Source: Yersinia frederiksenii ATCC 33641
GTDB lineage: Bacteria > Pseudomonadota > Gammaproteobacteria > Enterobacterales > Enterobacteriaceae
DNA: 64,000 nucleotides
Assembly (NCBI RefSeq): GCF_000754805.1
Contig: NZ_KN150731.1
Span: forward strand, 3,645,886-3,709,885
Direction: 5' to 3'
Both the position numbers and the translations under genes were made by a program. Shown here piece after piece: positions 31,008 to 44,826 of this stretch (positions within the stretch are counted from its first letter, which is position 1; the number at the start of each line of letters is the position of its first letter). A model generated the notes under the pieces. The model saw only the letters and a list, made by a program, of their open reading frames with translations. It had not been told where the DNA came from and did not search any database.

Positions 31008-31058
31008 TGAGTTGACAGCATAGCGTTGTTTAAGAAATAAAAAGTGACCGTCAGCACA
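31008..31058 (-). promoter_or_regulatory. Putative CRP-dependent promoter of tnaC-tnaA-mtr
   Basis: On the minus strand a -10-like TATGCT (31022-31017) lies before tnaC and lacks a good -35 element. A CRP-like site AGTGA-N6-GCACA (31043-31058) is centred near -41 from the expected start point, giving a class II arrangement and a leader of about 26 bases to tnaC. Catabolite control fits a tryptophanase operon. E. coli tna has its CRP site further upstream, near -61. Confidence 0.5.
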
Positions 31059-31221
31059 AAATACAATCAATATAAACTATATTAGAGTGGCTAATATGTA
31101 TGTAAACTAATGGCTTGCCGTTCTGTTATATAACAGATTGATTGTGCGGATATTTATATTTTTGAGTGATAAAGGAAAGGAAATGGGAGATATATTTGAT
31201 TAATATTCTAGGCGGGTTTTA

Positions 31222-31256
31222 ATTGTTGGGTCAGGATGACCTCTGACACCAACAAT
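31222..31256. repeat. Inverted repeat between leuD and the tna promoter
   Basis: ATTGTTGG (31222-31229) pairs with CCAACAAT (31249-31256), extended by TCAG with CTGA. There is no T run on either side, so it is not a standard terminator, although it may mark the leuD 3' end. Confidence 0.55.
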
Positions 31257-31302
31257 ATACTCACAGAATGGGTTAGCGTAATATCGCCAACCTTAAAGAT
31301 AA

Positions 31303-31905
31303 TTAACGCAGAAACTCTGGTTGTTGTTTTTCGTAAGCTGAAATATTACTTTCGTGTTGTAACGTCAAGCCAATACTGTCTAAACCGTTAATCATGCAAT
31401 GGCGGCGGAAGCTATCTATTTCGAAAGAATAACTTTTTCCACCGGCATTAACGGTTTGTTTTTCCAAATCGACAATAAACTCAATGCCTTCATTCTCTTT
31501 AACCAACTGGAATAAAGTATCAATATCCGCTTCGCTTAATGTTACCGGTAATAACTGGTTATTAAACGAGTTGCCATAAAAGATATCGGCAAAGCTTGGC
31601 GCGATAACAACTTTAAAACCAAAATCGGTCAAAGCCCAAGGCGCATGCTCACGGGATGAACCACAGCCGAAGTTCTCGCGTGCTAACAAAATGCTCGCGC
31701 CCTGATAGCGGGGTTGATTCAGCACAAATTCAGGGTTTGGCTCTTTGCCGGCATCGTCGAGAAAGCGCCAGTCATTAAACAGGTGTTGACCAAAGCCGGT
31801 GCGAGTCACTTTCTGCAAAAACTGTTTTGGGATAATTGCATCAGTATCGACATTCGCCGCATCCAACGGAGCGACCAAACCGACGTGTTGAGTAAATTTT
31901 GCCAT
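31303..31905 (-). CDS. leuD: 3-isopropylmalate dehydratase, small subunit
   Basis: 200 residues (E. coli 201). It pairs with LeuC to isomerise 2-isopropylmalate to 3-isopropylmalate in leucine synthesis. The swivelling-domain hallmarks of the aconitase family are visible: [12 protein letters not shown] near the N-terminus, the [13 protein letters not shown] loop and the GNSFNN segment. It is the last gene of leuABCD, 14 bases after leuC. Confidence 0.97.
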   Translation of the reverse strand: MAKFTQHVGLVAPLDAANVDTDAIIPKQFLQKVTRTGFGQHLFNDWRFLDDAGKEPNPEFVLNQPRYQGASILLARENFGCGSSREHAPWALTDFGFKVVIAPSFADIFYGNSFNNQLLPVTLSEADIDTLFQLVKENEGIEFIVDLEKQTVNAGGKSYSFEIDSFRRHCMINGLDSIGLTLQHESNISAYEKQQPEFLR

Positions 31906-31919
31906 GGTGGTGTCTCCGG

Positions 31920-35990
<4,071 letters not shown>

Positions 35991-36030
35991 TGGATATTCC
36001 TTGTCGTGTTTACATTTGCGCTTTGCGGGT

Positions 36031-36059
36031 AAAAAAAAACCCGCGCATTTGCGCGGGCT
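36031..36059 (-). terminator. Attenuator terminator of the leu operon
   Basis: CCCGCGC and GCGCGGG (36040-36057) form a strong GC stem with a four-base loop, followed on the minus strand by nine T residues (36039-36031). It lies between leuL and leuA, where the leucine attenuator terminator must lie. Confidence 0.93.
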
Positions 36060-36079
36060 TGTTAATCTTGATGACTGAA

Positions 36080-36163
36080 TCAGTTCTGATTTCCGTCCAC
36101 CAACATACCGCGCAAGAGAGATGCGTTAAGTAGTAGGCCTAGTAGACGGGTTGAGTAGAACAT
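36080..36163 (-). CDS. leuL: leu operon leader peptide
   Basis: 27 codons from ATG 36163 to TGA 36080. It is rich in leucine: CTA CTA, glycine, CTA CTA CTT, then CTC TTG and a further TTG. The rare CTA codons sit where stalled ribosomes would sense low leucyl-tRNA. LLNAS.LRG and the V.G.Q tail resemble the E. coli LeuL. Stalling here would favour an antiterminator over the hairpin at 36031-36059. Confidence 0.93.
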   Translation of the reverse strand: MFYSTRLLGLLLNASLLRGMLVDGNQN

Positions 36164-36206
36164 AATTTTTCAGTTTCTCATCAGTTAAATTATTGCGTTG
36201 CCTAAA

Positions 36207-36235
36207 TTGATACGTGAATTCTATGGGTATGTCAA
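36207..36235 (-). promoter_or_regulatory. Sigma-70 promoter of leuLABCD
   Basis: Minus-strand TTGACA (36235-36230), a 17-base spacer and TATCAA (36212-36207). The predicted start near 36200 gives a leader of about 37 bases to leuL. Confidence 0.8.
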
Positions 36236-36249
36236 TATTTGTTTAAAAT

Positions 36250-37099
36250 GGCGTGTTCAACTGGTTTGGTAGAGACTTGATTCCATGGAGTGGCATAAAA
36301 GTCTTAAAAGTTAAAATTTTTAGTATTTAATTCTAAATAATCAAGCGGTTGATTTTGCTTTGTTTGGTATAATGCTCGGAATATGGATTATTGTGCTTTT
36401 TAACGACTTTATGAACCCGTAGACTGTTTACTTCCTGTTGATGACTCTGTTAGAAGATTTGCCCTCAGCTTTATCGAAGGGCGGAAAACAATAGCCTTTA
36501 TAGATTAATCGTTAGACAGATGAACAACAGGAGATTTTATTTTAATTTATACATACAATATATTTATATATTAATTATTTTTCCTTAGTAGCCAATTTCA
36601 TTCTTTATTTTTATGCTTTATAGTTTTTGTCGCTAATTATAATTAAATAAAATGAGATATTTGATTTTATTTGTGTTCTTTTAAATGTAATTAAGGGTTG
36701 GTAAGTTTTAAATGAAGAATTTATTATTCATTAATGCCATAGTTGTTAATCTTCTCATCTTGTGATGTGATCATATCGTGAGTCTTATTATTGATGCTTA
36801 TGATGTGCCGTCTTGGTATTGATAATGTAAATTGGTTATATTTATGATGCAAAATACTTTGCATATTTTTCTTGTTTATATTTTTATCTATGGGTGTTGA
36901 CTGAATCACCAAATGCATTGAGTGTGGTTTATATTTCACACTTATACAAGGATGAGACTCGATTTTACCTCGTCGAGGTATTAAAGAGAATATTGGCATC
37001 ATTAATAATAAGTATTCAAAGATATTTTGAAGTCACAATAAGTATCTGTGAGGTTTTTTATTAATCACGCCATCTGCATAAAGCTTAGTGGAGTTAAGC
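36250..37099. promoter_or_regulatory. AT-rich leuO upstream region
   Basis: About 850 bases between the leu promoter and leuO with no convincing gene. The stretch is extremely AT-rich from 36290 to 37070, the composition H-NS favours. In E. coli the same interval is silenced by H-NS and relieved by LeuO. No specific operator was recognised here. Confidence 0.5.
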
Positions 37100-38056
37100 A
37101 TGTTTGAACACAACTTAGTAACCGACAATCAAGTCACTAAAAAGGAAGGCAATGATGTTCATTTACGCAGTGTCGACCTCAATTTATTAACTGTTTTCGA
37201 TGCTGTGATGCAAATGCATAATGTGACACGCGCAGCACAGTCACTTGGCATGTCTCAACCGGCCGTCAGTAATGCGGTTGCTCGCCTAAAAGTGATGTTT
37301 AATGATGAACTATTTGTCCGTTATGGCAGAGGTATTCAGCCTACCGCTAGAGCGCGTCAACTTTTTGGCCCAGTTCGACAGGCTTTGCAATTAGTACAAA
37401 ATGAGTTACCAGGCGCGGGGTTTGAAGCCAAAAACAGTGGGAGAATATTTAATTTATCTATTTGTAGTCCATTAGATATCAGGCTGACTGCGCAAATTAT
37501 ACAGCGTGTTAAACAATCAGCACCTCATGTTCAGCTCATTATCAAGTCTTATCTTAATGAAAATATTGAACATCAATTACGTTATCAAGAAACCGAATTT
37601 GTTATAGGCTATACCAAGTTCGAACGTCCCGATTTTCATGATATATCGCTCTCGAATGATGAGTCAGTTTTGGTTGTTGCTAAAGATCACCCGCGTATTG
37701 ATAATTTAATTACTCAAGAGCAACTCCTTGCAGAGTTACATGCGGTAGTATCATTAGATAAAGTAGGTTCTTTTAGTGAACTCTATTATGCCTCCGCCAT
37801 AAATGCTCAAACTATTGCTTACGAAAGTACGGATATGAATAGCATACTGAATATCGTATCTCAAACTTGCTTTGTCGCAATCGCCCCCCGCTGGTTAGCT
37901 CAAATATACAGTGAAACCCTTAATATAAAAATGATCCCGCTACCTTGGGAAGAAACATGTCGTCCATGCTATCTCACTTGGCACGAATCTACCGATAGGG
38001 ATAAGGGACATCAGTGGATGAAAGAGCAACTCAGCCAACTTAGTATTTCGTCTTAA
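37100..38056 (+). CDS. leuO: LysR-type regulator LeuO
   Basis: 318 residues from ATG 37100, with GGAG six bases upstream; a GTG at 37088 is in frame but overlaps that site. The N-terminal winged helix ([12 protein letters not shown], then [20 protein letters not shown] as recognition helix) matches E. coli LeuO almost exactly. The ligand domain is more divergent but keeps [13 protein letters not shown] and the GHQWM..QL end. LeuO is an H-NS antagonist that switches on silenced stress and virulence genes. Confidence 0.95.
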   Translation: MFEHNLVTDNQVTKKEGNDVHLRSVDLNLLTVFDAVMQMHNVTRAAQSLGMSQPAVSNAVARLKVMFNDELFVRYGRGIQPTARARQLFGPVRQALQLVQNELPGAGFEAKNSGRIFNLSICSPLDIRLTAQIIQRVKQSAPHVQLIIKSYLNENIEHQLRYQETEFVIGYTKFERPDFHDISLSNDESVLVVAKDHPRIDNLITQEQLLAELHAVVSLDKVGSFSELYYASAINAQTIAYESTDMNSILNIVSQTCFVAIAPRWLAQIYSETLNIKMIPLPWEETCRPCYLTWHESTDRDKGHQWMKEQLSQLSISS

Positions 38057-38069
38057 TTTTTTGTTAAGT

Positions 38070-38104
38070 CCTGCTACTGAAATCGTATTTTGATCAGTAG
38101 CAGG
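38070..38104 (+). terminator. Strong hairpin after leuO
   Basis: CCTGCTACTGA (38070-38080) pairs with TCAGTAGCAGG (38094-38104), an eleven-pair perfect stem. No T run follows, so it may act with Rho or as a stabilising 3' end. The rest of the gap to 38465 shows no gene. Confidence 0.55.
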
Positions 38105-38465
38105 CAAGAACTTAATCTGAATTCAGCATTGGATTTATTATTTGTTTTCTATCCCATTCGGCAAAAAACGATTATCTACTTTAACTCCTTCCTCATTGCT
38201 CCCAATTGCTGTGTTTTTCATCAAAATCGATTTCAGCTCACACTTCTACGCTGAATTTTATTTGCCATAACCGATAGAGTGGGTAGACTGCGCGAAAAAA
38301 AGTGAACGCATGTAAGCTGAATGCTAATAGGTAAAAAGTAGCGGTCCACTTAATGAATAATCTATACCCGATGGATTTCATGATGCAGGGAAGGGCTAAG
38401 TTACTGAGCACCACTACCGCACTTGTGACTTGAAAGATAAAGGGTATATAGCGAGCGGCAATTTT

Positions 38466-40265
38466 ATGATCCCCACATTAGACCAATATCACCTTGTGCG
38501 CCGTTTGCGCCAACAAATAGACCAGAGAACTGACCATATTGCTTTTCGTGAATGGTCTCCAGAAGGCGAAAAGCAACTGAACTGGCGACAAGTTGACACT
38601 CATGTCACGCGGATTTCAGCAGCGCTGTTAGCGTTGGGCGCAGCAATCCAAGAGCGTATTGGGATTTTTGCCAATAACAGTATGGCCTGGTCATTGGCTG
38701 ACTTAGCCATTTTACAATTGCGCGGCGTGAGTGTGCCGTTGTATGCCACCAATACCGTAGCTCAGGCCGCTTATGTAATTAATGATGCCGATGTACGTAT
38801 TTTATTTGTTGGCGGGCAAACTCAATTTAATATTGCCATCACGTTAAAAACGTTATGTCCGCAATTGACTCATATTATTGTGTTAGATCCGGCAGTAGAT
38901 CTGTGTGGTTGTGAATATGCACAGCATTTGGCCGATTTCGAGCAGCAGCCCGATGAAGTACAGCAGCATCTTTTAACCGCACGAATCGAAAGCTGTGATT
39001 TAAACGATTTATTCACGCTGATTTATACTTCTGGGACTACGGGTGAGCCTAAAGGTGTGATGTTGGATTACCGTAATATGGCAGCCCAACTCTATTTGCA
39101 TGACCAGCGCCTAACCCTGACAACAGAAGATGTTTCTCTGAGCTTCCTGCCATTATCTCATGTGTTTGAACGGGCCTGGAGTTTCTATGTGATGCATACC
39201 GGTGCGCAAAATGTGTATATCAGCAACACTGATTGGGTGCGTGCAGCGATGCAGGCCACAAAACCAACCGTCATGTGTGCGGTTCCCCGCTTTTACGAGA
39301 AAGTTTTCAGTGCCATCCATGACAAAGTTGCGTTAGCAAAATGGCATCGCCGCCTGTTGTTCCGTTGGGCTATTGGGTGTAGTGAGCGCCAGTTCCAAAG
39401 TCTGCAAAATGGGCAAACATTGTCACCGCTTTCCAGGCAGATGTATAAGCTGGCAGACCGTCTGGTATTGAGCAAGTTGCGCGGGATATTGGGTGGCAAA
39501 GTGCGCTTCTTACCGGCAGCTGGCGCGCGATTAGATGACAATATCATTCTGTTTTTCCAGTCTATTGGTATCAATATTAAATACGGCTACGGCATGACTG
39601 AAACTTGTGCCACGGTCTCTTGCTGGGAAGAAAAAGACTTCTGCTTTGGGTCTATTGGTAAACCATTACCAGGGATTGAGGTGCGTCTTGGGGCCGAAAA
39701 CGAAATTCAGGTACGCGGCCAGATTGTGATGCGCGGCTATTTTAATAAGCCACAAGAGACAGCAGAATCCTTCACCGAAGATGGTTGGCTCAAAACCGGT
39801 GATGCGGGTGCATTGGATACTCAGGGTAATTTGTTCATCACCGAGCGCTTGAAAGATCTAATGAAAACTTCTGGTGGGAAATACATTGCGCCGCAAATGA
39901 TCGAGGGCACGCTGGGTCAGGATCGTTTTATCGAGCAGATCGCCATTATTGCTGATACCCGCAAGTTTGTTTCGGCGCTGATTGTTCCGTGTTTCGAATC
40001 ACTGGAAGAGTACGCCCGCTCGATAAATCTGAAATATCACGACAGATTAGAGCTATTGCGTCATAGCCATATTGTCGCTTTGTTCGAACAGCGGCTAAAA
40101 GATATGCAAAAAGAGTTGGCGAAATTCGAGCAAGTGAAGCGTTTTACCCTCTTGCCACAGGCATTTACTATGGAAACCGGCGAGCTAACGCCAACCATGA
40201 AATTACGCCGTAAAATCATTCTCCAGCGTTATCAGAATGAAATTGACTCTATGTACCGCGATTAA
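38466..40265 (+). CDS. AMP-forming long-chain acyl-CoA synthetase
   Basis: 599 residues from ATG 38466; the frame is open to a TTG at 38430 but homology starts at MIPTLDQYHL. The ANL-family motifs are in order: ATP loop YTSGTTGEPKG at 187-197, YGYGMTE near 360, DGWLKTGD near 425 and the catalytic lysine region LMKTSGGKYIAPQ near 455. It activates a carboxylic acid, probably a fatty acid, to the CoA thioester through an acyl-adenylate. It resembles the long-chain ligase HI0002 of Haemophilus more than E. coli FadD. E. coli has no gene between leuO and ilvI. The true substrate is unknown. Confidence 0.85.
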   Translation: MIPTLDQYHLVRRLRQQIDQRTDHIAFREWSPEGEKQLNWRQVDTHVTRISAALLALGAAIQERIGIFANNSMAWSLADLAILQLRGVSVPLYATNTVAQAAYVINDADVRILFVGGQTQFNIAITLKTLCPQLTHIIVLDPAVDLCGCEYAQHLADFEQQPDEVQQHLLTARIESCDLNDLFTLIYTSGTTGEPKGVMLDYRNMAAQLYLHDQRLTLTTEDVSLSFLPLSHVFERAWSFYVMHTGAQNVYISNTDWVRAAMQATKPTVMCAVPRFYEKVFSAIHDKVALAKWHRRLLFRWAIGCSERQFQSLQNGQTLSPLSRQMYKLADRLVLSKLRGILGGKVRFLPAAGARLDDNIILFFQSIGINIKYGYGMTETCATVSCWEEKDFCFGSIGKPLPGIEVRLGAENEIQVRGQIVMRGYFNKPQETAESFTEDGWLKTGDAGALDTQGNLFITERLKDLMKTSGGKYIAPQMIEGTLGQDRFIEQIAIIADTRKFVSALIVPCFESLEEYARSINLKYHDRLELLRHSHIVALFEQRLKDMQKELAKFEQVKRFTLLPQAFTMETGELTPTMKLRRKIILQRYQNEIDSMYRD

Positions 40266-40283
40266 TCTATTCACATGTTAACG

Positions 40284-40321
40284 GCGACGGCATGTATCGG
40301 TCTGACGATATGCACCGTCGC
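40284..40321 (+). terminator. Hairpin after the acyl-CoA synthetase
   Basis: GCGACGGCATGTATCG (40284-40299) pairs imperfectly with CGATATGCACCGTCGC (40306-40321) around a six-base loop. Only a weak pyrimidine tail follows. It probably ends the synthetase transcript. Confidence 0.6.
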
Positions 40322-40711
40322 TGCCTTTCTGAGCAATCCGCCTAATTCTTACCTCTTTCTGTGTAGTTGTTACCGTTTTACTGTAACCAAGGTGTAAAAA
40401 CCCTTAGCCTGATTTAGTTCTATAATTAGCGACCGCTACGGTGTGAAGAACAAGATTATATCCATCTGGGTAGTGTTTTATTTTTGTGAAGTGGGAAAAT
40501 TCAGTGGGTGTGGTGCAAGATTGCCTTTAGTGCAGAGAATTGCTGTTTGCCTGCCAGAAATTCTGACGTTATGTTAATAAGTTAGTTACGTTAATAAACA
40601 TTCGAACTATAACAAAGAATAGGAATATGGGGCGTCGTGCCTTTCCTACAGGATCGCGTGGAAATGATTTCCCGTTATCCAATGAGCAAACTAAGTCTGG
40701 AGGCAAAACCC
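40322..40711 (+). promoter_or_regulatory. ilvIH upstream region
   Basis: 390 bases without a gene. In E. coli the ilvIH promoter lies in such a region, with many Lrp sites and activation by Lrp that leucine relieves. I see AT-rich blocks (for example 40560-40630) but could not define Lrp boxes or the start point by eye. Confidence 0.45.
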
Positions 40712-42439
40712 ATGGAGATGTTGTCAGGAGCCGAGATGGTGGTCCGATCGTTAATCGATCAGGGCGTTAAGCATGTATTCGGTTATCCCGGCGGGGCCGT
40801 ACTTGATATCTACGATGCCCTGCACACGGTCGGAGGCATCGATCACGTGCTGGTACGCCACGAACAAGGTGCGGTTCACATGGCCGATGGTTATGCGCGA
40901 GCCACTGGCGAAGTGGGCGTAGTGCTGGTGACGTCTGGCCCCGGTGCAACCAATGCGATTACCGGTATTGCGACGGCCTATATGGATTCAGTGCCCATGG
41001 TGGTGCTTTCTGGTCAGGTACCGAGCTCACTCATTGGCTACGATGCTTTCCAGGAATGTGACATGGTGGGTATCTCCCGCCCGGTCGTCAAACACAGCTT
41101 TCTGGTCAAACGTACCGAAGATATTCCGAGTGTATTGAAAAAAGCTTTCTATCTGGCCTCTACTGGCCGCCCAGGCCCGGTGGTTATCGACTTACCGAAA
41201 GATATTGTTGGCCCTGCGGTAAAAATGCCTTATGCCTATCCTGACCAGGTTAGCCTGCGCTCATATAATCCGACGGTGCAGGGCCATCGCGGGCAGATCA
41301 AACGCGCGTTGCAAACCATTCTGGCCGCGAAAAAACCTATCATGTATGTCGGTGGTGGAGCGATTAACTCAGCCTGTCATGCGGAGTTACTGACACTGGC
41401 TGAGCAGCTTAATTTACCTGTGACCAGTTCTTTGATGGGATTGGGCGCTTTCCCCGGAACACATCGCCAAAGTGTTGGCATGCTGGGGATGCATGGGACG
41501 TTTGAAGCCAATATGGCCATGCATAATACCGACCTTATTTTTGCTGTTGGTGTGCGCTTTGATGACCGTACCACCAATAATTTGGCGAAGTATTGCCCGG
41601 ATGCGACTGTATTGCACATTGATATCGACCCAACTTCAATATCCAAAACCGTTACGGCGGATATCCCGATTGTTGGCGATGCCAAGCAAGTACTGACGCA
41701 GATGTTAGATCTGCTGTCTCAAATTGATTGCGTACAAGATTTTGATAGCTTACGTGACTGGTGGCAATCCATTGAACAGTGGCGCGCCCGTGATTGCCTG
41801 AGTTACAGCAAAGACAGTGGCAAAATCAAACCACAAGCGGTGATTGAAACACTGCACCGCCTGACGAAAGGTGATGCATACGTCACATCTGATGTTGGCC
41901 AACATCAGATGTTCGCGGCACTTTATTATCCATTTGATAAACCGCGCCGTTGGATCAATTCAGGTGGACTTGGCACTATGGGCTTTGGTTTACCGGCAGC
42001 TTTGGGGGTGAAATTGGCTCTCCCGGATGAAACGGTGGTTTGTGTCACGGGGGATGGTAGCATCCAGATGAATATCCAGGAATTGTCTACCGCTCTGCAA
42101 TATAACTTGCCGGTATTGGTTCTGAATCTGAATAACCGTTACCTCGGTATGGTGAAACAGTGGCAGGATATGATCTATTCGGGTCGACATTCACAATCTT
42201 ATATGGATTCTCTACCTGATTTCGTCAAATTGGCAGAAGCCTATGGCCATATTGGTGTTTCTATCCGCACGCCGGATGAGTTGGAAAGCAAACTCGCCGA
42301 GGCATTGACACAATTATCCGAGACCAATCGTCTGGTATTTGTGGATGTGACTGTCGATGAAACCGAGCATGTTTACCCGATGCAGATTCGCGGTGGTGGC
42401 ATGGACGAAATGTGGCTTAGTAAAACGGAGAGGACATAA
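40712..42439 (+). CDS. ilvI: Acetolactate synthase III, large subunit
   Basis: 575 residues (E. coli 574) from ATG 40712, with GGAGG seven bases upstream; the frame is open 75 bases further but without homology. It condenses two pyruvates, or pyruvate and 2-oxobutyrate, for valine, leucine and isoleucine synthesis. The [15 protein letters not shown] segment, the catalytic glutamate in [13 protein letters not shown] and the thiamine-diphosphate motif GDGSIQMN...LNNRYLG are intact. Co-transcribed with ilvH. Confidence 0.96.
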   Translation: MEMLSGAEMVVRSLIDQGVKHVFGYPGGAVLDIYDALHTVGGIDHVLVRHEQGAVHMADGYARATGEVGVVLVTSGPGATNAITGIATAYMDSVPMVVLSGQVPSSLIGYDAFQECDMVGISRPVVKHSFLVKRTEDIPSVLKKAFYLASTGRPGPVVIDLPKDIVGPAVKMPYAYPDQVSLRSYNPTVQGHRGQIKRALQTILAAKKPIMYVGGGAINSACHAELLTLAEQLNLPVTSSLMGLGAFPGTHRQSVGMLGMHGTFEANMAMHNTDLIFAVGVRFDDRTTNNLAKYCPDATVLHIDIDPTSISKTVTADIPIVGDAKQVLTQMLDLLSQIDCVQDFDSLRDWWQSIEQWRARDCLSYSKDSGKIKPQAVIETLHRLTKGDAYVTSDVGQHQMFAALYYPFDKPRRWINSGGLGTMGFGLPAALGVKLALPDETVVCVTGDGSIQMNIQELSTALQYNLPVLVLNLNNRYLGMVKQWQDMIYSGRHSQSYMDSLPDFVKLAEAYGHIGVSIRTPDELESKLAEALTQLSETNRLVFVDVTVDETEHVYPMQIRGGGMDEMWLSKTERT

Positions 42440-42441
42440 TT

Positions 42442-42936
42442 ATGCGCCGCCGGATTTTATCAGTTCTGCTGGAAAACGAATCAGGGGCCTTATCAAGAGT
42501 GGTAGGCCTGTTTTCTCAGCGCGGTTATAACATTGAAAGTTTGACGGTTGCGCCGACCGACGATCCAACACTGTCTCGCATGACTATTCAAACCGTGGGT
42601 GACGCCAAAGTTCTGGAACAGATTGAAAAACAGCTGCATAAGCTGGTGGATGTGTTACGTGTCAGTGAATTGGTTTCTGGCTCACACGTTGAGCGCGAAA
42701 TCATGCTGGTGAAACTACAGGCTAGCGGTTACGGGCGTGAGGAAGTGAAGCGCTGCGCTGAAATCTTCCGTGGGCAGATTGTTGATGTTACCGCCACGCT
42801 TTATACCGTCCAACTTGCCGGTACGAGCGACAAACTCGATGCATTCTTAAATGCTGTGCGGGAAGTGGCCGAAATTGTTGAGGTTGCTCGCTCCGGTATT
42901 GTCGGTGTGTCTCGTGGTGACAAAATCATGCGTTAA
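42442..42936 (+). CDS. ilvH: Acetolactate synthase III, regulatory subunit
   Basis: 164 residues (E. coli 163). An N-terminal ACT domain ([25 protein letters not shown]) binds valine and confers feedback inhibition, and the C-terminal domain contacts IlvI. It starts two bases after the ilvI stop codon. Confidence 0.97.
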   Translation: MRRRILSVLLENESGALSRVVGLFSQRGYNIESLTVAPTDDPTLSRMTIQTVGDAKVLEQIEKQLHKLVDVLRVSELVSGSHVEREIMLVKLQASGYGREEVKRCAEIFRGQIVDVTATLYTVQLAGTSDKLDAFLNAVREVAEIVEVARSGIVGVSRGDKIMR

Positions 42937-42972
42937 CCATGGTGATTAATACTGGCTAATCTCCAATTATCA

Positions 42973-43002
42973 GGCTCAGCAGGTATGTTGAGCTTTTTTT
43001 TT
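42973..43002 (+). terminator. Intrinsic terminator of ilvIH
   Basis: GCTCA (42974-42978) pairs with TGAGC (42989-42993), followed by nine T residues. It lies 37 bases after the ilvH stop codon. Confidence 0.8.
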
Positions 43003-43098
43003 CTTATTTTTTAACCTGTATAGCGTTATATGACAGTTAAAGCGGTTGCTCAATAGTGAGTTCTGCTGTTAGATCATATCCATGGTTAAACTATGTCT

Positions 43099-43222
43099 AT
43101 ACCGACATTTTTCAAGTTGCTGATGGTTGGTTGCTCTCGGGTACCGGAATGATTTACTTAATGTAAGTTTATCGGGATTTTCTCGTTTGCTGCCTTTCTG
43201 CGAGATGACGTTCATTCGGTAT
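43099..43222. repeat. ERIC-like palindromic repeat
   Basis: 124 bases bounded by ATACCGA and TCGGTAT. The middle holds GGTTGCTCTCGGGTACC, a TTACTTA-ATG-TAAGT palindrome, ATCGGGATTTTCTC and TTGCTGCCTTTCTGC, the same order of blocks as the elements at 10655 and 17570. It lies between ilvH and cra. Confidence 0.7.
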
Positions 43223-43274
43223 ATCAGTTGGTCTAGCCTACAACATCATTTTTTTAGGTTTATAAGGGGATAAT

Positions 43275-44279
43275 GTGAAACTGGATGAAATCGCGCGCCT
43301 TGCGGGTGTTTCGCGCACAACGGCCAGTTATGTCATTAATGGCAAAGCGAAACAGTACCGGGTCAGCGATAAAACAGTAGACAAAGTTATGGCGGTTGTT
43401 AGGGAACATAACTATCACCCAAATGCTGTTGCGGCAGGACTGCGCGCGGGTAGAACTCGCTCGATCGGTTTGGTGATCCCCGACCTGGAAAATACCAGCT
43501 ACACCCGAATTGCTAATTATCTGGAACGTCAGGCTCGTCAGCGTGGTTACCAGCTGCTGATTGCCTGTTCTGAAGACCAGCCAGATAATGAAATGCGCTG
43601 TATTGAGCACTTGTTGCAGCGCCAGGTTGACGCCATTATTGTTTCCACGGCTTTACCGCCAGAGCACCCTTTCTACCAGCGCTGGGCCAATGATCCGTTG
43701 CCAATCATTGCCTTGGATCGCGCGCTTGATCGGGAGCATTTCATCAGTGTCGTAGGGGCGGATCAAGAAGATGCCCTGATGTTGGCGCAAGAACTACGTT
43801 CTTTCCCCGCGGAGTCCATATTGTATCTGGGGGCATTACCCGAGCTGTCAGTTAGCTTCTTGCGGGAGATGGGGTTCCGTGAAGCGTGGAAAGATGACCC
43901 ACGCAAAGTGGATTACCTGTATGCCAATAGCTATGAGCGCGAGGCTGCCGGTGCACTGTTCGCCGAATGGTTGAAGACTCACCCAATGCCGCAGGCATTG
44001 TTCACCACCTCATTCCAGCTATTACAGGGCGTTATGGATGTCACTTTAAAACAAAATGGGCGTCTGCCGAGTAATCTGGCGATTGCCACTTTTGGTGATA
44101 ACGAACTGTTGGATTTCCTTGAGTGTCCAGTGCTGGCTGTGGCGCAACGTCATCGGGATGTTGCCGAACGAGTGTTGGAGCTAGTATTAGCCAGTTTGGA
44201 TGAGCCGCATAAGCCAAAACCGGGGCTGACCCGAATTCGGCGTAATCTGTTCCGGCGCGGTAGTTTAAGCCGAAAATAG
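43275..44279 (+). CDS. cra: Catabolite repressor/activator Cra (FruR)
   Basis: 334 residues, the same length as E. coli Cra, and likewise starting with GTG. A LacI-type helix-turn-helix ([19 protein letters not shown]) and hinge precede a periplasmic-binding-type effector domain that binds fructose-1-phosphate or fructose-1,6-bisphosphate. Cra sets carbon flow by repressing glycolytic and activating gluconeogenic genes. Confidence 0.97.
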   Translation: MKLDEIARLAGVSRTTASYVINGKAKQYRVSDKTVDKVMAVVREHNYHPNAVAAGLRAGRTRSIGLVIPDLENTSYTRIANYLERQARQRGYQLLIACSEDQPDNEMRCIEHLLQRQVDAIIVSTALPPEHPFYQRWANDPLPIIALDRALDREHFISVVGADQEDALMLAQELRSFPAESILYLGALPELSVSFLREMGFREAWKDDPRKVDYLYANSYEREAAGALFAEWLKTHPMPQALFTTSFQLLQGVMDVTLKQNGRLPSNLAIATFGDNELLDFLECPVLAVAQRHRDVAERVLELVLASLDEPHKPKPGLTRIRRNLFRRGSLSRK

Positions 44280-44302
44280 ACAGTAAAACGAGTTTCATAA
44301 CG

Positions 44303-44333
44303 AATCAGGGCGCACTAAGCGCCCTGATTGTTT
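44303..44333. terminator. Bidirectional terminator between cra and alaE
   Basis: AATCAGGGCGC (44303-44313) pairs with GCGCCCTGATT (44319-44329), a perfect eleven-pair stem with a five-base loop and T-rich flank (GTTTTGG). It lies between two convergent genes. Confidence 0.85.
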
Positions 44334-44379
44334 TGGTCTGGATATATTTTTGTTCCCTCATACAAAGATGAAGGGAATA

Positions 44380-44820
44380 TCAGACATAGCCCGCGACGCG
44401 GAACAGCCTGCGGCAGTATTCCAAAAAGTAACCATAAGCCACGCCCATTGCCATTGAAACCAAAGCATTACTGGTAACCGCTGTGGTTATCTGTTCTATA
44501 TCCGCCCCAACAGACCATAAAATCATGGCATAAACTGGCGACTGAAAAGTGACATAAGCCAGTAAGTCGGCCAGATTCTTCGCCCAAAAATGCTCACCCG
44601 CATGGCGCTGGGCAAAACGGATGAATGCATCCCGATACACACCGTAAGGCCAGGCAATCAGGATGTTGACTGGAATTGAGACCAGCCGAGAAGAGAGCGA
44701 CTGCTGGAATGTCATTCCTGAAATCACTATTTCAATTAGCATGCCGATGACAAAACAATACACCACGAGCGCAAAAGTATCGGCTGCGGCACTACGCAGA
44801 CGGGACCCAGTTGAAAACAT
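44380..44820 (-). CDS. alaE: L-alanine exporter AlaE
   Basis: 146 residues from ATG 44820; an ATG at 44826 is also in frame, three bases after the GGGAG site, so either could be used. It is similar to E. coli YgaW/AlaE along its length, including [33 protein letters not shown] and [15 protein letters not shown] small inner-membrane protein with about four spans, it exports excess alanine. In E. coli alaE is elsewhere on the chromosome; here it sits alone between cra and mraZ. Confidence 0.92.
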   Translation of the reverse strand: MFSTGSRLRSAAADTFALVVYCFVIGMLIEIVISGMTFQQSLSSRLVSIPVNILIAWPYGVYRDAFIRFAQRHAGEHFWAKNLADLLAYVTFQSPVYAMILWSVGADIEQITTAVTSNALVSMAMGVAYGYFLEYCRRLFRVAGYV

Positions 44821-44826
44821 TGTCAT

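Noticed and set aside
36724-37002. Open frame of 92 codons on the minus strand upstream of leuO
   Set aside because: AT-rich region, no convincing ribosome site, no recognisable motif, and the composition (Ile, Asn, Lys, His rich) is what random AT-rich sequence gives.
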